A DNA stretch of 64,000 nt from Vandiemenella viatica (lineage: Eukaryota > Arthropoda > Insecta > Orthoptera > Morabidae): contig CM061921.1 in NCBI GenBank assembly GCA_031002005.1, positions 171,376,935-171,440,934 on the forward strand, in the 5' to 3' direction. The notes beneath the pieces were generated by a model, which saw nothing but the letters and a program-made list of their open reading frames with translations, was not told the DNA's origin and made no database searches. The translations under genes and the position numbers were made by a program. Positions 1 through 10,500 of the stretch are shown one piece after another. The first letter of the stretch is position 1. Every line of letters starts with the position of its first letter.

Positions 1-470
1 AACGTTTTCCTATCTAACTTTTAAGAACTCTTCTACACGGCAAATTACTTTTTCATACACTCCGATGAATTTTACTTTATTTACCACCATATTATTGCTC
101 AGTCTGTCAAATACCTTTAAAAAATCTAATACAATATCAGTTTGGTCTTTCCCTTCAATTTTATGCAAAATATCTTGCACACAACCTACTAACTGAGATT
201 CCCATGAATATCCTTGCCTGAACCCATGTTGTCTATTTGAAAAACAGTTTCGTTCATCACATACATTTCTCTTGTGGTATCATTTAAGTCTCTCCATTAC
301 TTAAGAAACCACTGACGTCAATCTGATCAACCTGTAATTTTCTCCCTTATTTGTCAATCATCCTTTAAGGACCGTTGATACTCTTGCACTTTTCCAGTCC
401 TTTGGTAAGCAACAAATATTCAGATCCAATCTGAATAAGTTTCAAAATAATATAAAACGTTGTATCCTGC
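1..470 (-). pseudogene. LINE reverse transcriptase fragment (family with TTTAA tail)
   Basis: Read on the minus strand this stretch gives RT peptides: NRQHGFRQGYSWESQLVGC (fingers motif QHGFR) followed by DIVLDFLKVFDRLSNN (palm motif, normally D-F-x-K-A-F-D). A stop follows in the peptide FLKVR near position 10, and the window edge cuts the element. The peptides closely match the LINE at 25240-26940 (LDLSKAFDRVSHKM, VEEFLKRR) and so belong to the same family as the fragment at 59915-60290. RT would copy element RNA at the nick; this copy is dead because the frame is broken upstream near 300-350. Confidence 0.72.
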
Positions 471-830
471 TATCTTTAAGACGTCTGTGGTAACAGTGTA
501 TATGCCATGGAGTAGAGATTGGCAAACAGTTTTTTCCAGTAATACGTTATTCAGTTATCTAACCGCTTTTATTAACCGCTATAAATAGCGTATAGTTATT
601 TTTTCCGACGTAATATCTATGGCCACGCCACTAAAAACTCTGCTCAGAAACATGGAGGAAGGAATATATCGAGACGACACAAGGGACCTTCACCACCTAC
701 TGGAGTGAAACCGGGTAGAGAGAAGTGGGGGGGGGAGGGGAGACCGCCATATTGCTTGGCCGTAGAAACACGGGGAATAGGCACAAAAACCTCAAGGGAA
801 TCATAAGACAACCGTGGCACAGCAATTTGC
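471..830. other. No gene seen; possible hAT-like subterminal sequence
   Basis: No coding signal. Positions 514-620 carry several short motifs of the type ACGTTATT and TAGCG. Similar motifs recur at 2640-2775, which could mark the two ends of an old DNA transposon, but I could not match terminal repeats. A poly-G run lies near 727-740. Confidence 0.3.
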
Positions 831-1290
831 TGATGGATTGTTATGTAACTCGACGATACAGATCAAAAATGAAGAATAAAATTTATTGACATCGTGCTTA
901 GTTCTCGAGATATACTGTCTCAAAAGAGTGGAGTTTCTAGTTGAAATTCAGAAGAAACATGTCCCCAAAGTCAAATTTGATGATAGATTCTTATGTAACA
1001 CGACGATACAAATCGAAAGTAAAGAATAAAATTATTTGATATCTCGCTTAGTTTTCGAGATATTGTACTTTAAAATTGACGTGGTTAGGTTGAAATGCTG
1101 CCTGGACCAGAAGAAAACTTTCGCCATATCCAAATTTGGTGATGAATTCGTATGCAACTTAACGAGACAAATCGAAAATAAAGAAATTATTTTGATATTT
1201 CGCTTAATCGAGATATTGTACCTCAAATGTGAGGAGGTTAGGGTGAGATCTGGCCTGGGTCAGAGAAAAAAATTCACCGAAACCACCATA
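831..1290 (+). repeat. Diverged tandem repeat, three units of about 150-160 bp
   Basis: Three head-to-tail units begin near 831, 981 and 1140. Each contains, in order, a TTATGTAAC-type motif, CGA(C/G)A-ACA with ATCGAAA, AAAGAATAAAAT, a CGAGATAT motif, then GGTTAGGTTGAAAT and CTGGACCAGAA. The copies differ at many positions, so the array is old. The reading frame that runs through it is a by-product of the repeat and is not a gene. A fourth, partial unit starts near 1335. Confidence 0.75.
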
Positions 1291-1419
1291 TCTACACTGT
1301 GGAAATGCAATATAAGTGTTTGATTTTCTTCCTAGTGATTGTTGTTAGGTTGAAATACGACCTGAAACAAAAAAAAAGTTACCAACATTACAAGGAACTA
1401 TACCTATAACTGATTTTTA

Positions 1420-1525
1420 ACAAGCTATGTCTCGAAAACCAAGCGAGATATCAAAAACTTTAATTCTTTATTTTCGATTTATTTTGTTGGGTTCTATAAG
1501 AATTCATCATCAGATTGTGGCGCCA
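1420..1525 (-). repeat. Inverted unit of the 831-1290 repeat
   Basis: The reverse complement of this segment reproduces the repeat unit: GATGATGAATTCTTATAG, ATCGAAAATAAAGAATT, then TTTTTGATATCTCGCTTGG and a CGAGA motif. It lies opposite to the array to its left, so the locus can fold. Part of the same family also appears at 1620-1690 and at 26950-27060. Confidence 0.7.
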
Positions 1526-3030
1526 CGGTAATGATAGTACTGCCGGTTATGATGCAGACTGGACCAAAAGATGATTTTGCTGCACATGCAGATTGGGTGT
1601 TTTATTTTTTTGCTAATCCTTGTGGTTAGGTTGATACGCGGTTGGACCAGAATATAAACGTCACCAAAATCTGAAATTTTAAAAGTATATTTAGAACTTT
1701 TAAAAAAATGATCACTTCAAAAGAACTCATAATTTCTGAGCTTATTTAGAAGATATTGTTCTGTTAGTGGCCTATATAATTTTGCTAGCAAAATCAGTGC
1801 ATTCATAAGTTAGAAGCTAACAACTAATGATAAATAAATTGTTTGTTCTCTTCTGGTACACACCGCATTTCATCCTACCAACACTTCCATTAATATTGCC
1901 GCTACAAAATCAAACTATGTAGACAAACCTAAACACATGAAATGCATCGCGAACTACATTTCGGGCAACAACGTTTATTTAATCACTTTTAGTAGTTCGC
2001 ACAGCACAAATTATCACAATTAATTTCATAGTACACTTTCAGTATAAACTGAAACTTGTTTAAAGCCTGCAGAATACCATATTCACTGTGTCGCGATGTA
2101 AACTTGACCCGCTTAAATTAAATTTTCAACACTTGTCTACAATAAGGCTAGCTTTTCAGGTGCAAAGTAGTAACATATGCTAATTGTCTACACTACACCA
2201 ACAAAAATTTGAGAACGATATGATCCTACTGAGAGCAATGAATAAATTTATAGCGATATTTCCTAAAGTTACAGTTACCTATCATATACTTCAAGAACGA
2301 TAATTACAATGTGACTTACTTATGAAACGCTATTCCAGGTTGTTTCCTATCTTGTCTGTTTGTGCAGCCATATGCAACACAACTTGGCATTGTAGAAAAC
2401 TTTAGAATAATATAAAATGAAATATTCCCAGCAGTTGACACAGTACAAACAGCCCAATGTTTTTTTGTTTTTTTTGGGGGGGGGGATCCCTATGGCCACC
2501 GCGCATGCGCAATAGGAGAGCAGTTTTTTCATGAGGTTTCACGGATTTAGCGTTATTTCGTGTCCATGCTCTGAAACACTCTTCTCTTGATGAAAAAGCC
2601 GGAAATTACGTCAAATAACCGGGTGTCTCCAAAATAGCGACCACCTCCCCAAAAATAGCGTAATAGCCCTGACGTCACGAAAAGCAGCTTATTAGCGTTA
2701 TTTAGCGTTTAGCGATAATGGCCTCAAAAGTAGCTGAATAGCGATACGTCACCAAAAGCGGCTTCCAGAATAACGTTCAGAGACATTATATACGCCTTCG
2801 ACTTGTGTTTATGTGTTTCTTTATTAAGTAGCAGTGATGCCTTTCTAAATTAATATCGAATTTTAACACCACCAGCTTTAGCAGTTTGTGCATAACGTGA
2901 ACAAACGGGAGGAAATCAAGTATAAGTGATGTAGGGTTGTACGATATGTAAAAATAATCCTTAGTGGGCAGTGTTGAATAGGTGTTAATATATTTTGTTT
3001 GAAACTAATGAAGTTGTGGTAGGAGTTTTA
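1526..3030. other. No gene seen
   Basis: Non-coding DNA. It holds a T-run and G-run junction at 2461-2487 and a cluster of TAGCG/GCGTTA motifs at 2640-2775. Nothing here gives a believable protein on either strand. Confidence 0.5.
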
Positions 3031-3037
3031 CGAACAT

Positions 3038-3583
3038 ATGCAACGAATACAGCGTTACGCGTTGCCTACTCGTACTGACTTGGGGCCAGATTATGAAGTC
3101 TGCAGTATTTTCAAACCAAATGCAGATCTTGGAAGTGTGGTAGCAAATGTGAAAGACCTAGTTAAAGATTTTTCAGATGAGGATTGTGTTGTAATTGTTG
3201 GGGGACCAGGAAATAGCCTTGATAAAGACCTCAATTATTCAACTGAGGGAGACATTGCCCACATTTCCAGGAACACACGTCAGACAAGCGTCAGATTTGT
3301 TGGTTTGCTTGAGAGTTACGATAAACCCTGGATGTGGCATAACATCAGGCGTACAAATGCAGCCTTGGAAAGGGTTCTCTGGCAGCCGGCTAATTCACAC
3401 ATTGGTTTGATTGATGTAGCCTGCATTGGTAGGGACAATTATACTCGCCATGGACTCTATCTGAATGTCAGAGGTAAGAGGAAGCTTTCGCTTCTTATTG
3501 CTGATGAGGTCAGAGGATGCCAGGTGAGTGAAAGAGGTATTCCTGTGATAAATGGTGTTAAGTCGCGGCCTTTTTTGGGGTAA
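3038..3583 (+). CDS. LINE ORF1 protein with GDSL/SGNH esterase-like domain
   Basis: An open frame of 181 codons. The segment DEDCVVIVGGPGNSL (about residues 48-62) resembles the strand and G-x-N block of SGNH hydrolases. IGRDNYTRHGLYLN (about residues 130-143) resembles the block that holds the catalytic His (H-G-L-x-L-N). In CR1/L2-type LINEs such a domain in ORF1 is known and is thought to help RNA or membrane handling. No stop interrupts it, although the ATG used may lie inside a longer original protein. The frame ends at a run of T followed by G; ORF2 is already open there in the -1 frame, so a frameshift or a one-base loss may have split a longer product. Confidence 0.65.
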   Translation: MQRIQRYALPTRTDLGPDYEVCSIFKPNADLGSVVANVKDLVKDFSDEDCVVIVGGPGNSLDKDLNYSTEGDIAHISRNTRQTSVRFVGLLESYDKPWMWHNIRRTNAALERVLWQPANSHIGLIDVACIGRDNYTRHGLYLNVRGKRKLSLLIADEVRGCQVSERGIPVINGVKSRPFLG

Positions 3584-5222
3584 ATAAAATAGATTTATTA
3601 AGATGTCTAAAGGAAATTAATGTCTCTGATGATCATAATTTGTTGAAATTAAAAATTCCAACTGATATACCAGTATGTAATAATAAAATAAACAATTCAA
3701 AGTCATTGCGTCAAAGTGTTCAGACCAGTATTTTCCACCAAAATATAAGAGGAATATTTAGTAAAACTGATGACATTAGCTTAAGCCTAGAAGAGATTCA
3801 AAATTCCAGAAATTTTAATGTAGACGTTTTGTGTATATCTGAGCATCATTTGTCTGATACAGGAATATCTCAGCTGTCCATCCCAAATTATAAATTAAGC
3901 TCTCATTTCTGCAGATGTAAAATGGAGAAAGGGGAGTTGCCATTTTTGTTAAAAATAATATTGAATGCAGTAGTGTAGTTGTAAGTAAGTATTGTATAGA
4001 ACAACACTTTGAATGTTGTGTTACTAAACTAGAATATGATAAGGAAGAGCTGATAGTGATAGCAATTTACAGGGCCCCCTCAGGTAATTTCAGACTGTTT
4101 TTTATCTCATTTAGAGTCTTTGCTACTAAGTTTTACACATAGCAAACAAATAGTATTATGTGGAGATTTCAATGTTGACTTTCTGAATCACAGCAATGAT
4201 AGATTAGATATGGAAGCCTTGATGTTGTCTTTTAACTTAACAGCACTTGTAAATTTTCCTACGAGAATACAAAATAATAGCAGGACTGCAATTGATAATT
4301 TTTTTATGGATATTTCTCAGTGCAGTAATTACAGCATACTTCCAGTAATAAATGGTATCTCAGATCATGATGCCCAGCTATTATGTATCGAGTCCAGGAA
4401 CACTGTTAAACAGATAAAGAAAAGCTGGGTTTATAGAAGAAATATTAGTGAAAATAATATAAAACACTTCATAGATACCTTACACAATGAAAACTGGTTA
4501 GAAGTATATAATGCGCAGGGTGTTAATGCGAAATTTGATTCCTTTCTGAATATATTTCTAACACTTTTTGAAGGTAGTTTCAAAAAAAGGAAAATTCTCA
4601 ACACTCCAAACAATGAACTGGGCATGGGATGGATAACAAAGGGTATTAGAATCTCTAGTAAAACAAAGAGGGACCTTTATTTAAAAATGAGAGAATCAGA
4701 TAACTATGCGCTGAAAGTTCACTATAAACTTTATTCTAAAATACTAAGAAATGTAATAAGGAAGGCCAAGAACAGGTACATATCGGCGAAAATGGAAAAT
4801 TCAGACAATAAAATGAGATCAATATGGAATATAATAAAGACAGAAACAGGAAAAACTGTAAATCACTCTAAAGACATAAAAAATAGAACAAAATGGATAT
4901 GTGTATAGCGAAGTAGGGGAAGTTTGTGAAATATTTAACAAACATTTTACGTCAGCAGTAGATAAATTAGGCATAGAAAAGCAATCCCCACATAGTGCTC
5001 TAAGGCTTCTTGAGACTGCTTTCCCAAATAGCTTTGTGGAGATGAAATTGCCACCAGTAACAGTCTCAGAAATAAATAAACTCATTAAACAATTAAAACC
5101 TAAAAATTCTTCCAGCTATGACAATATTTCAAGTAAATTACTAAAAAGATGTTCAGATTGTATCGATCGTGTACTTGCCCACATTTGTAATGAATCGTTA
5201 ATCAAGGTGTGTTTCCAAATAG
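3571..5222 (+). pseudogene. LINE ORF2, endonuclease and start of RT (broken)
   Basis: The frame continues directly from the end of ORF1 (VNKIDLLRCLKEINVSD). Endonuclease motifs are visible: FHQNIRGIFSK near 3735 (N-x-R), DVLCISEHHLS near 3822 (catalytic E), VLCGDFNVDFLNH near 4150 and ISDHDAQLL near 4360 (catalytic S-D-H). Frameshifts near 3920 and near 4890 break the frame. The first RT region (INKLIKQLKPKNSSSYDNIS) then starts, and is cut at 5222 by another LINE. AP-like endonuclease nicks the target so RT can prime on it. Confidence 0.75.
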
Positions 5223-6101
5223 GTCCACTTCTTTTCTTAATATTTATAAACGATCTAGGTGACAACTTCAAATGCTGGTTGGGATTGTTTGCCGATGATG
5301 CGGTTATCTATAGGGAAATAAGGTGCTCCGACGATTGCTTACAAATTCAGCGTGATTGGGATGCTATTTTCGATTGGTGCCGTAAATAGAGGCTTACACT
5401 TAATTGCAAAAAGTGCAAGGCAATGCGAATAAGTAACAAGAAGAATCAGTTTGTTCACAAGTACAAAATAAATAATTCAGCTGTTGACACGGTTGATTCC
5501 GTGAAGTATCTGGGGGTGATAGTACAAAGCAACATGGAATGAGACATGCACATAACTTCCGTCGTAGGCAAGGCTAATTCTAAATTACGATTCATAGGTC
5601 GTATTTTGAGGAATTGTAATGCTCGTACAAAGGAGATAGCGTATAAAACACTAGTGCGTCCGCATCTGGATTACTGTTGTGGGGTTTGGGATCCGTATCG
5701 CAAGGTTCTGATTGACTCAGTGGAGTGGGTGCAGAGGAGAGCCTCTCGATTCGTGACTTGTTGTTACAGCCCTTACGAAAGCGTCACAGAATTGATACAT
5801 AGATTGGGCTGGGATAGTTTGGAAGACAGACGACGTAGCTTGCGTTCGAATTTATTGGAGAATATGCGAAAAATTTTAAATTTCGAGTGCAACGAAATAC
5901 TTCTTCCGCCAACCTATTTAGGTCGCAATGACCGGAGGGATAAGATTAGAGAAATAAGATGCCGTACTGATGCTTTTATGTATTCCTTCTTTCCTCGCAC
6001 TATTCGGGATTGGAACGCGCGGGTTTAGGATTGGTGCTTAGCACCCTCTGCCACCCACAATGTTTGTGATTTGCAGAGTATGGATGTAGATGTAGATGTA
6101 G
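5223..6101 (+). mobile_element. 5'-truncated Jockey-type LINE nested in the CR1-like RT
   Basis: Begins inside an RT motif (GPLLFLIFINDLGDN), includes the catalytic FADDAVIYREI and the thumb region (KTLVRPHLDYCCGVWDPY). It ends in the conserved tail GCTTAGCACCCTCTGCCACC followed by repeats of GTAGAT. The same family is present at 39655-42210. A TGG-to-TAG change stops the frame at 5389. The host frame reads F-P-N before and L-K-Y-A after, consistent with a clean insertion and a short duplication (TAG at 5220-5222 and 6102-6104). Confidence 0.85.
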
Positions 6102-6840
6102 TAGACTAAAATATGCAGTTGTAAAACCGTTGTTTAAAAAAGGAGAATCAACATGTGTAGATAACTATTGTCCCATTTCATTACTTTCAGGATTCTCAAA
6201 GGTTTTTGAAAAAGTCATGTATAGAAGAGTAATAAAACATGTTACACACTATAATATCCTAACTAATTCACAATTTGGGTTCAAAAAAGGACCATCCATA
6301 GAAATGGCTATATATTCATTTTTAAATAACACATTTGAGGAACTGAATAATAAAATGAATCCTGTAGGAATATTTTGTGATCTTGCAAAAGCATTTGACT
6401 ATGTAAATCATGAATTACTTTTGAAAAAAATGTAATACTATGGTATTTTTGGGACCGCAGTTAAATGGTTTAAATCATACATTGAAAGCCGAATGCAAAA
6501 AGTTTCAATTTTTGATTCTAAAATAAGTAAAGATGCTTCATCAGACTGGGAGAAAATAAAACATGGAATTCCACAAGGCTCTGTCTTAGGTCCCCTCCTC
6601 TTTCTGTTATACATCAATGACCTTCCTGGAAATTTATCCGACAAAGTTAAGAGTGTTTTATTTGCAGATGACACTAACCTGACTGTGCGTAAAACACCAA
6701 ACAGTACTATAGAGTTTAATGTAAATGAAGTACTTAGAGTAGTAGCAAATTGGTTTAAGGCAAATTCATTCAAATTAAATTTTGAAAAAAACACATTATA
6801 TTAGGTTTAAAACAAAAAACTATGCACAGCCAGATATATG
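6102..6840 (+). pseudogene. CR1-like RT, middle part
   Basis: Resumes the host LINE after the nested insertion: KYAVVKPLFKKGE, NYCPISLLSGFSKVFEK, SQFGFKKGPS, DLAKAFDYVNHE, then after a stop at 6433, GIPQGSVLGPLLFLLYIND and the catalytic block VLFADDTNLTV near 6656. The frame is lost at about 6786 by an extra A in a poly-A run. The second copy of the same stretch at 7350-7450 has one A fewer and reads through. Confidence 0.8.
6739..6840 (+). repeat. Direct duplication, left copy (about 102 bp)
   Basis: Sequence from GTAGTAGCAAATTGGTTTAA to CCAGATATATG occurs again at 7350-7450 with one substitution (TTCATTC versus TTCATTA) and one A of length difference. The two copies flank the PLE fragment, so they look like a very long target duplication or a repair duplication of the host LINE. 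Confidence 0.9.
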
Positions 6841-7349
6841 TTGAGGGGAGAAATGAAAAATCATCAGAAATATTAACTGCAGGAAAGAAACCAATCAAAA
6901 TAAGTAAAATGGGTTATGTAAATGAGGCATAAATTATTTACATAAAAAGCAAAATGATAAAAAAGTGTATATATAAGTGATGGGTATAACAGGGTGATGA
7001 AGGCAGATTAAGGCCCGTAGGTTTTCTGGTCACAAGAATGTGCTTGTAGGCTGATTCCCCCTTGCGGATTTCAGATTGGGAATTTGAATCGGGAAGTTCT
7101 CTGATGGGTTTGATTGTGAAACAGTTACTGAGGTCACAAGTTTTGTGAGAGCTGACAAGCAACAGAGTTGTCTATATTTTGAGACATTCGTGGTGAGACC
7201 AATGTAAGAACCTTGGCAGTGGAGGCAGTTGAGCTAGTATATGAGATGGTATGTGGTAAATGTGACATGACCTGTGATGGGGTAGGTTTTTTCAGTGGTA
7301 GGGTTACAATAGTTTGTGATGGATGGATGCATACTGCATGTTTTGCCAA
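6841..7349 (-). mobile_element. PLE fragment with GIY-YIG endonuclease domain
   Basis: On the minus strand two frames together give a GIY-YIG domain. YHLIY..LNCLHCQGSYIGLT carries the paired Tyr motifs with the C-x2-C seen in PLE endonucleases (about 7250-7190). ESAYKHILVTRKPTGLN is its usual C-terminal segment (about 7060-7005). In PLEs this nuclease cuts the target for priming. An in-frame TAG and a frame change show it is dead. No RT part is included. The call as PLE rests on domain pattern only. Confidence 0.6.
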
Positions 7350-7450
7350 GTAGTAGCAAATTGGTTTAAGGCAAATTCATTAAAATTAAATTTTGAAAAA
7401 ACACATTATATTAGGTTTAAAACAAAAAACTATGCACAGCCAGATATATG
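7350..7450 (+). repeat. Direct duplication, right copy (101 bp)
   Basis: Partner of 6739-6840. This copy keeps the reading frame (WFKANSLKLNFEKTHYIRFK) that continues into the LINE RT thumb region, so it is the copy continuous with the 3' half of the host element. Confidence 0.9.
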
Positions 7451-8096
7451 TATAAACTATAAAAACAACACAATCTTAGAAACAGAGAGTATAAAATTTC
7501 TTGGTATTAAAATAGATCAGAAACTCTGTTGGCATGATCATATCACTACACTACTGGCAAAGTTAAGTAGTGCCACCTTTTGCAATACGAACACTTTCTC
7601 TAACAGCAGATCTAGAATTAATGAAACAGGTGTACTCCTCATATTTTCATTCAGTACTGTCATATGGCATAATTTTTTGGGGAAACTCTTCACAAAGTAA
7701 AAAAGTTTTCATAGCACAGAAAAGAGCTATTAGGTTTCTGTGTAGGGTAAAACCAAGAACTTCTTGCAGACAACTCTTTAAGAAAATATTCTTACAATGT
7801 ATTCTCAGTATATATATTCTCTCATGAGCTTTGTCATAGAAAATTTTAACCTGTTTACACCTAATTCACAGGTACACAGTTTCAATACAAGAAACAGAAA
7901 TAACTTGCATAAAACACAAACATCTCTGTCATTAGTACAAAGAGGAGTTAATTATTCTGGGATACATCTGTTTAATAAACTACCTAATCGTATAAAACAG
8001 CTTTCAGATAATAAAGATGTATTCAAACAAAAACTTAGAGATTATCTTATTGGCAACTCCTTCTACTCCATTCAAGAATTTGAAGAAAATAATTAA
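7451..8096 (+). pseudogene. CR1-like RT thumb and C-terminal region
   Basis: Peptides include KFLGIKIDQKLCWHDHI, VLSYGIIFWGNSSQSKKVF, AQKRAIRFLCRVKPRTSC and, after frame changes near 7600 and 7800, HSFNTRNRNN and GIHLFNKLPNRIKQL. It ends with a stop at 8094-8096. These are the usual connection and C-terminal motifs of CR1/Jockey-type RT proteins. A 3' UTR of about 200 bp follows, with the tail at 8280-8315. Confidence 0.8.
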
Positions 8097-8339
8097 TTGT
8101 ACTCATTATGACGTTTGCAAAACTCAGTTGCAAAAATGTATGTTTATTATTATTTCTTGTATTTGTAAAATATGTATATTTACAATGATATGACTCATAT
8201 TATGTGTATATGTATCAACAATGACATGTTTCACATCCCAGAGGTATTTCCTCAGCAGGGATCCATGGAACAAGATTGATAAATAAATAATAAATAAATA
8301 AATAAATAAATAAAGAACAGGAAATTAACTTTGCTGAAA

Positions 8340-9135
8340 GTAAACAATTTTTTCAGTCTGGCCTTTAATTCCCATTAAGTGTTCTGTGGCTGTAGTTAAT
8401 TGTATAGTATATTTTACATATGGTCTAAATGTGTCCCAATAACAGACCAGCTGCAATTGAAATATGGTGTTACAGACGTATGTAAAAGTAATCTGAAATG
8501 TAAATATGGTTTACTGTTTGAAACTAATTGACTTGTGGGAATAATGAAACAAATATAATCATGTTACCTATTCGTTAAGAATCTGTAAATGAACCGATCT
8601 GAAATCAAACTGTATGGGATGAAGTTTTGTGTTGCAGTGTAAATATTTATTTCGACCTGGGAGAAAATGTAATGACGTTTGGCACATATTTTCCACATAG
8701 AGTGAATATGCTTTTCATCCCCCATAAAGTTTTACCTGAACTTGTATAACTGATTCCAGAAGGTTTATTTAACCAATTTATATGCTATTTATCGCACGCT
8801 TTCCTTGTAATTCAGTCGCAGTTTCACTTTCAGAATTATAAATTTGTTATATATTTGTATGGGCAGTTTTTCTGTTAATTTGAAGCGTGGAAATTAGATT
8901 GTGACATGCATTTCCAAACTTAATGACCTTAAGAATGTTATTCTTTCACAACACTGCTTTTTGTGCATATTATGGAGCAAACAAATGTGGCACCTGCATC
9001 AATATGTTTTAATTTATGTACCACCTGAGCCAAGGGCGTAGCCAGGATTATATTCAAGGGGGGGGGGGGCAGGCAAGAGAATACTGATAATATGCATGCT
9101 ACAAAACGTTTATTGATGTAATACATATACATTCT
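8340..9135. other. No gene seen; possible hAT end at 9027-9075
   Basis: Mostly AT-rich non-coding DNA. At 9032-9050 the string AAGGGCGTAGCCAGGATT followed by a long G-run resembles the terminal inverted repeats common in insect hAT elements (GGGCGTAGCCAGGA type). I did not find a matching opposite end, so this is at best a solo end. Confidence 0.35.
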
Positions 9136-9189
9136 ATTAATTATTATTATTATTATATCGTTTAGCCCACTAAGGAGCGCGTGGAACCA

Positions 9190-10500
9190 TTAATTTGCAT
9201 TGTCCTTCTTATTCTTCTTGCTGTTCTTCTTATTTTCCCAAAACTTCCTCATCCTTTCGCTGTGGGCTTGACGTCTCTCTTGTGTCCATGCATTTCTGAG
9301 TTTCAGATTTTTTGATGTAGGGCTCTTAGGGGCAAATTTATGTGAGGTGATCAATTGTCTATATTTACTGCGTGTGGATGTCAATGGGTCAAGGCTGGCT
9401 TCTGCGAGGTCCTGGGTTTCTACAAACCAGCGTGCTTTGTTTTGTCGCGGACCGTTGACGATGTGGAAAATTTTCTTGGTAAGTCGTGAGTCATCCATTC
9501 GTGCTATATGTCTATAAAATTTCATGCGTCTTTTCCGTGCAAGTGAGGTGAATCTTTCAGTTAGTGAATACAGTTCTTCTGAGCTTTTGCGCATCCAGAT
9601 GCCATCTTGGATTTTGGGACCGAATATTTTTCTCAGTATCTGTCTTTCTATTTTTTCTATTCCTTTGACATTTACCGTTAATGATGATGTCTCCGTCGCA
9701 TACAGTGCTCCTGGAAGAACGACGGTGTGGTAGTGATGGAGTTTGGCTTTGGTGGAAAGCGATTTCTTATTGTACGTATTCCAAGTAATAGCATATGCAT
9801 TTTGCAGTTTTTCAGCGCGGTTCTTGTGGGCTTCTTTCTCAGTTCCAGTATTACCAATAATTTCTCCTAAGTACTTAAACTGTTTAACTTGTTTGATAGT
9901 GCCATATTTGGTCACGAGTGGCTTCAGGTTGGTGCTTTTGGAGTCCATATATTGCGTTTTCTCATAAGAGATTTGGAGGCCGGTTTTGATAGCTATCTCA
10001 TGAAGCTTCTCTACAGCATGTTTGGCTTCCTCGACAGTTCGTGTAATTACTGTTAGATCATCCGCAAAAGCAAGGCATTTTATGTTGATTCGTTTATCCT
10101 TTGTTCCCATATATATTCCAGATATTTCTTTTTTCCATATGCTAATGATCTTGTCTAGTACCAAGTTGAACAGGGGCGGTGATAACCCATCCCCTTGTCT
10201 TACACCAGTTTTAATTTCAAAAGATTCAGAGATTTCACCCATAAATTTCACTTTTGAAGTTGTATTTGTCAAAGTTTGTTGAATTAAAATAGTTGTTTTA
10301 TTATCTACTCCATATTCACGTAGTATATTGAACAGCGTAGTGCGGTCAATCGAATCATATGCTTTCTTAAAGTCTACAAAAGTTACCACTGTGCGGGTTG
10401 ACTGACGATGTTGGAGTATCATTTTTAGGTTCCAGATCTGTTCTGTGCATGATCGGTGTGGTCGGAATCCTGCTTGGTAATCACCAATCTTGTGTTCTGT
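9190..10500 (-). CDS. RTE-like reverse transcriptase, 410-codon open stretch
   Basis: The open frame runs upstream to about 10500 (GDYQAGFRPHRSCTEQIWNL) and down to the stop at 9190. Motifs in order: TFVDFKKAYDSIDR (first catalytic Asp), VRQGDGLSPPLFNLVLD, LAFADDLTVITR (catalytic F-A-D-D), QFKYLGEIIG, then a long thumb/C-terminal region ending in a Lys/Asn-rich tail (WENKKNSKKNKKD). No stop interrupts these 430 or so codons, so the copy is younger than most in the window. The frame is broken only where it meets the next segment upstream. Confidence 0.8.
   Translation of the reverse strand, partial: TEHKIGDYQAGFRPHRSCTEQIWNLKMILQHRQSTRTVVTFVDFKKAYDSIDRTTLFNILREYGVDNKTTILIQQTLTNTTSKVKFMGEISESFEIKTGVRQGDGLSPPLFNLVLDKIISIWKKEISGIYMGTKDKRINIKCLAFADDLTVITRTVEEAKHAVEKLHEIAIKTGLQISYEKTQYMDSKSTNLKPLVTKYGTIKQVKQFKYLGEIIGNTGTEKEAHKNRAEKLQNAYAITWNTYNKKSLSTKAKLHHYHTVVLPGALYATETSSLTVNVKGIEKIERQILRKIFGPKIQDGIWMRKSSEELYSLTERFTSLARKRRMKFYRHIARMDDSRLTKKIFHIVNGPRQNKARWFVETQDLAEASLDPLTSTRSKYRQLITSHKFAPKSPTSKNLKLRNAWTQERRQAHSERMRKFWENKKNSKKNKKDNAN

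Larger units (their letters stand above)
3000..8325 (+). mobile_element. CR1-like non-LTR retrotransposon, near full length, twice interrupted
   Basis: ORF1 (esterase-like), ORF2 endonuclease, RT and a conserved C-terminal region follow in order on one strand, ending in a 3' UTR with an ATAAATA-type tail at 8280-8315. The body is broken by a Jockey-type insertion (5223-6101) and a PLE fragment (6841-7349). The coding parts match end to end once these are set aside. The 3' tail of a short simple repeat is usual for CR1/L2-type elements. Assignment to the CR1 group rests mainly on the esterase-type ORF1 and is moderate. Confidence 0.75.

Noticed and set aside
640..680. Similarity of CATGGAGGAAGGAA at 651 to 63788
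   Set aside because: The match is about 14-20 bp only and the flanks differ, so it may be chance.
1032..1323. Overlapping frames on both strands
   Set aside because: They follow the 150-160-bp tandem repeat and show no codon signal or motif.
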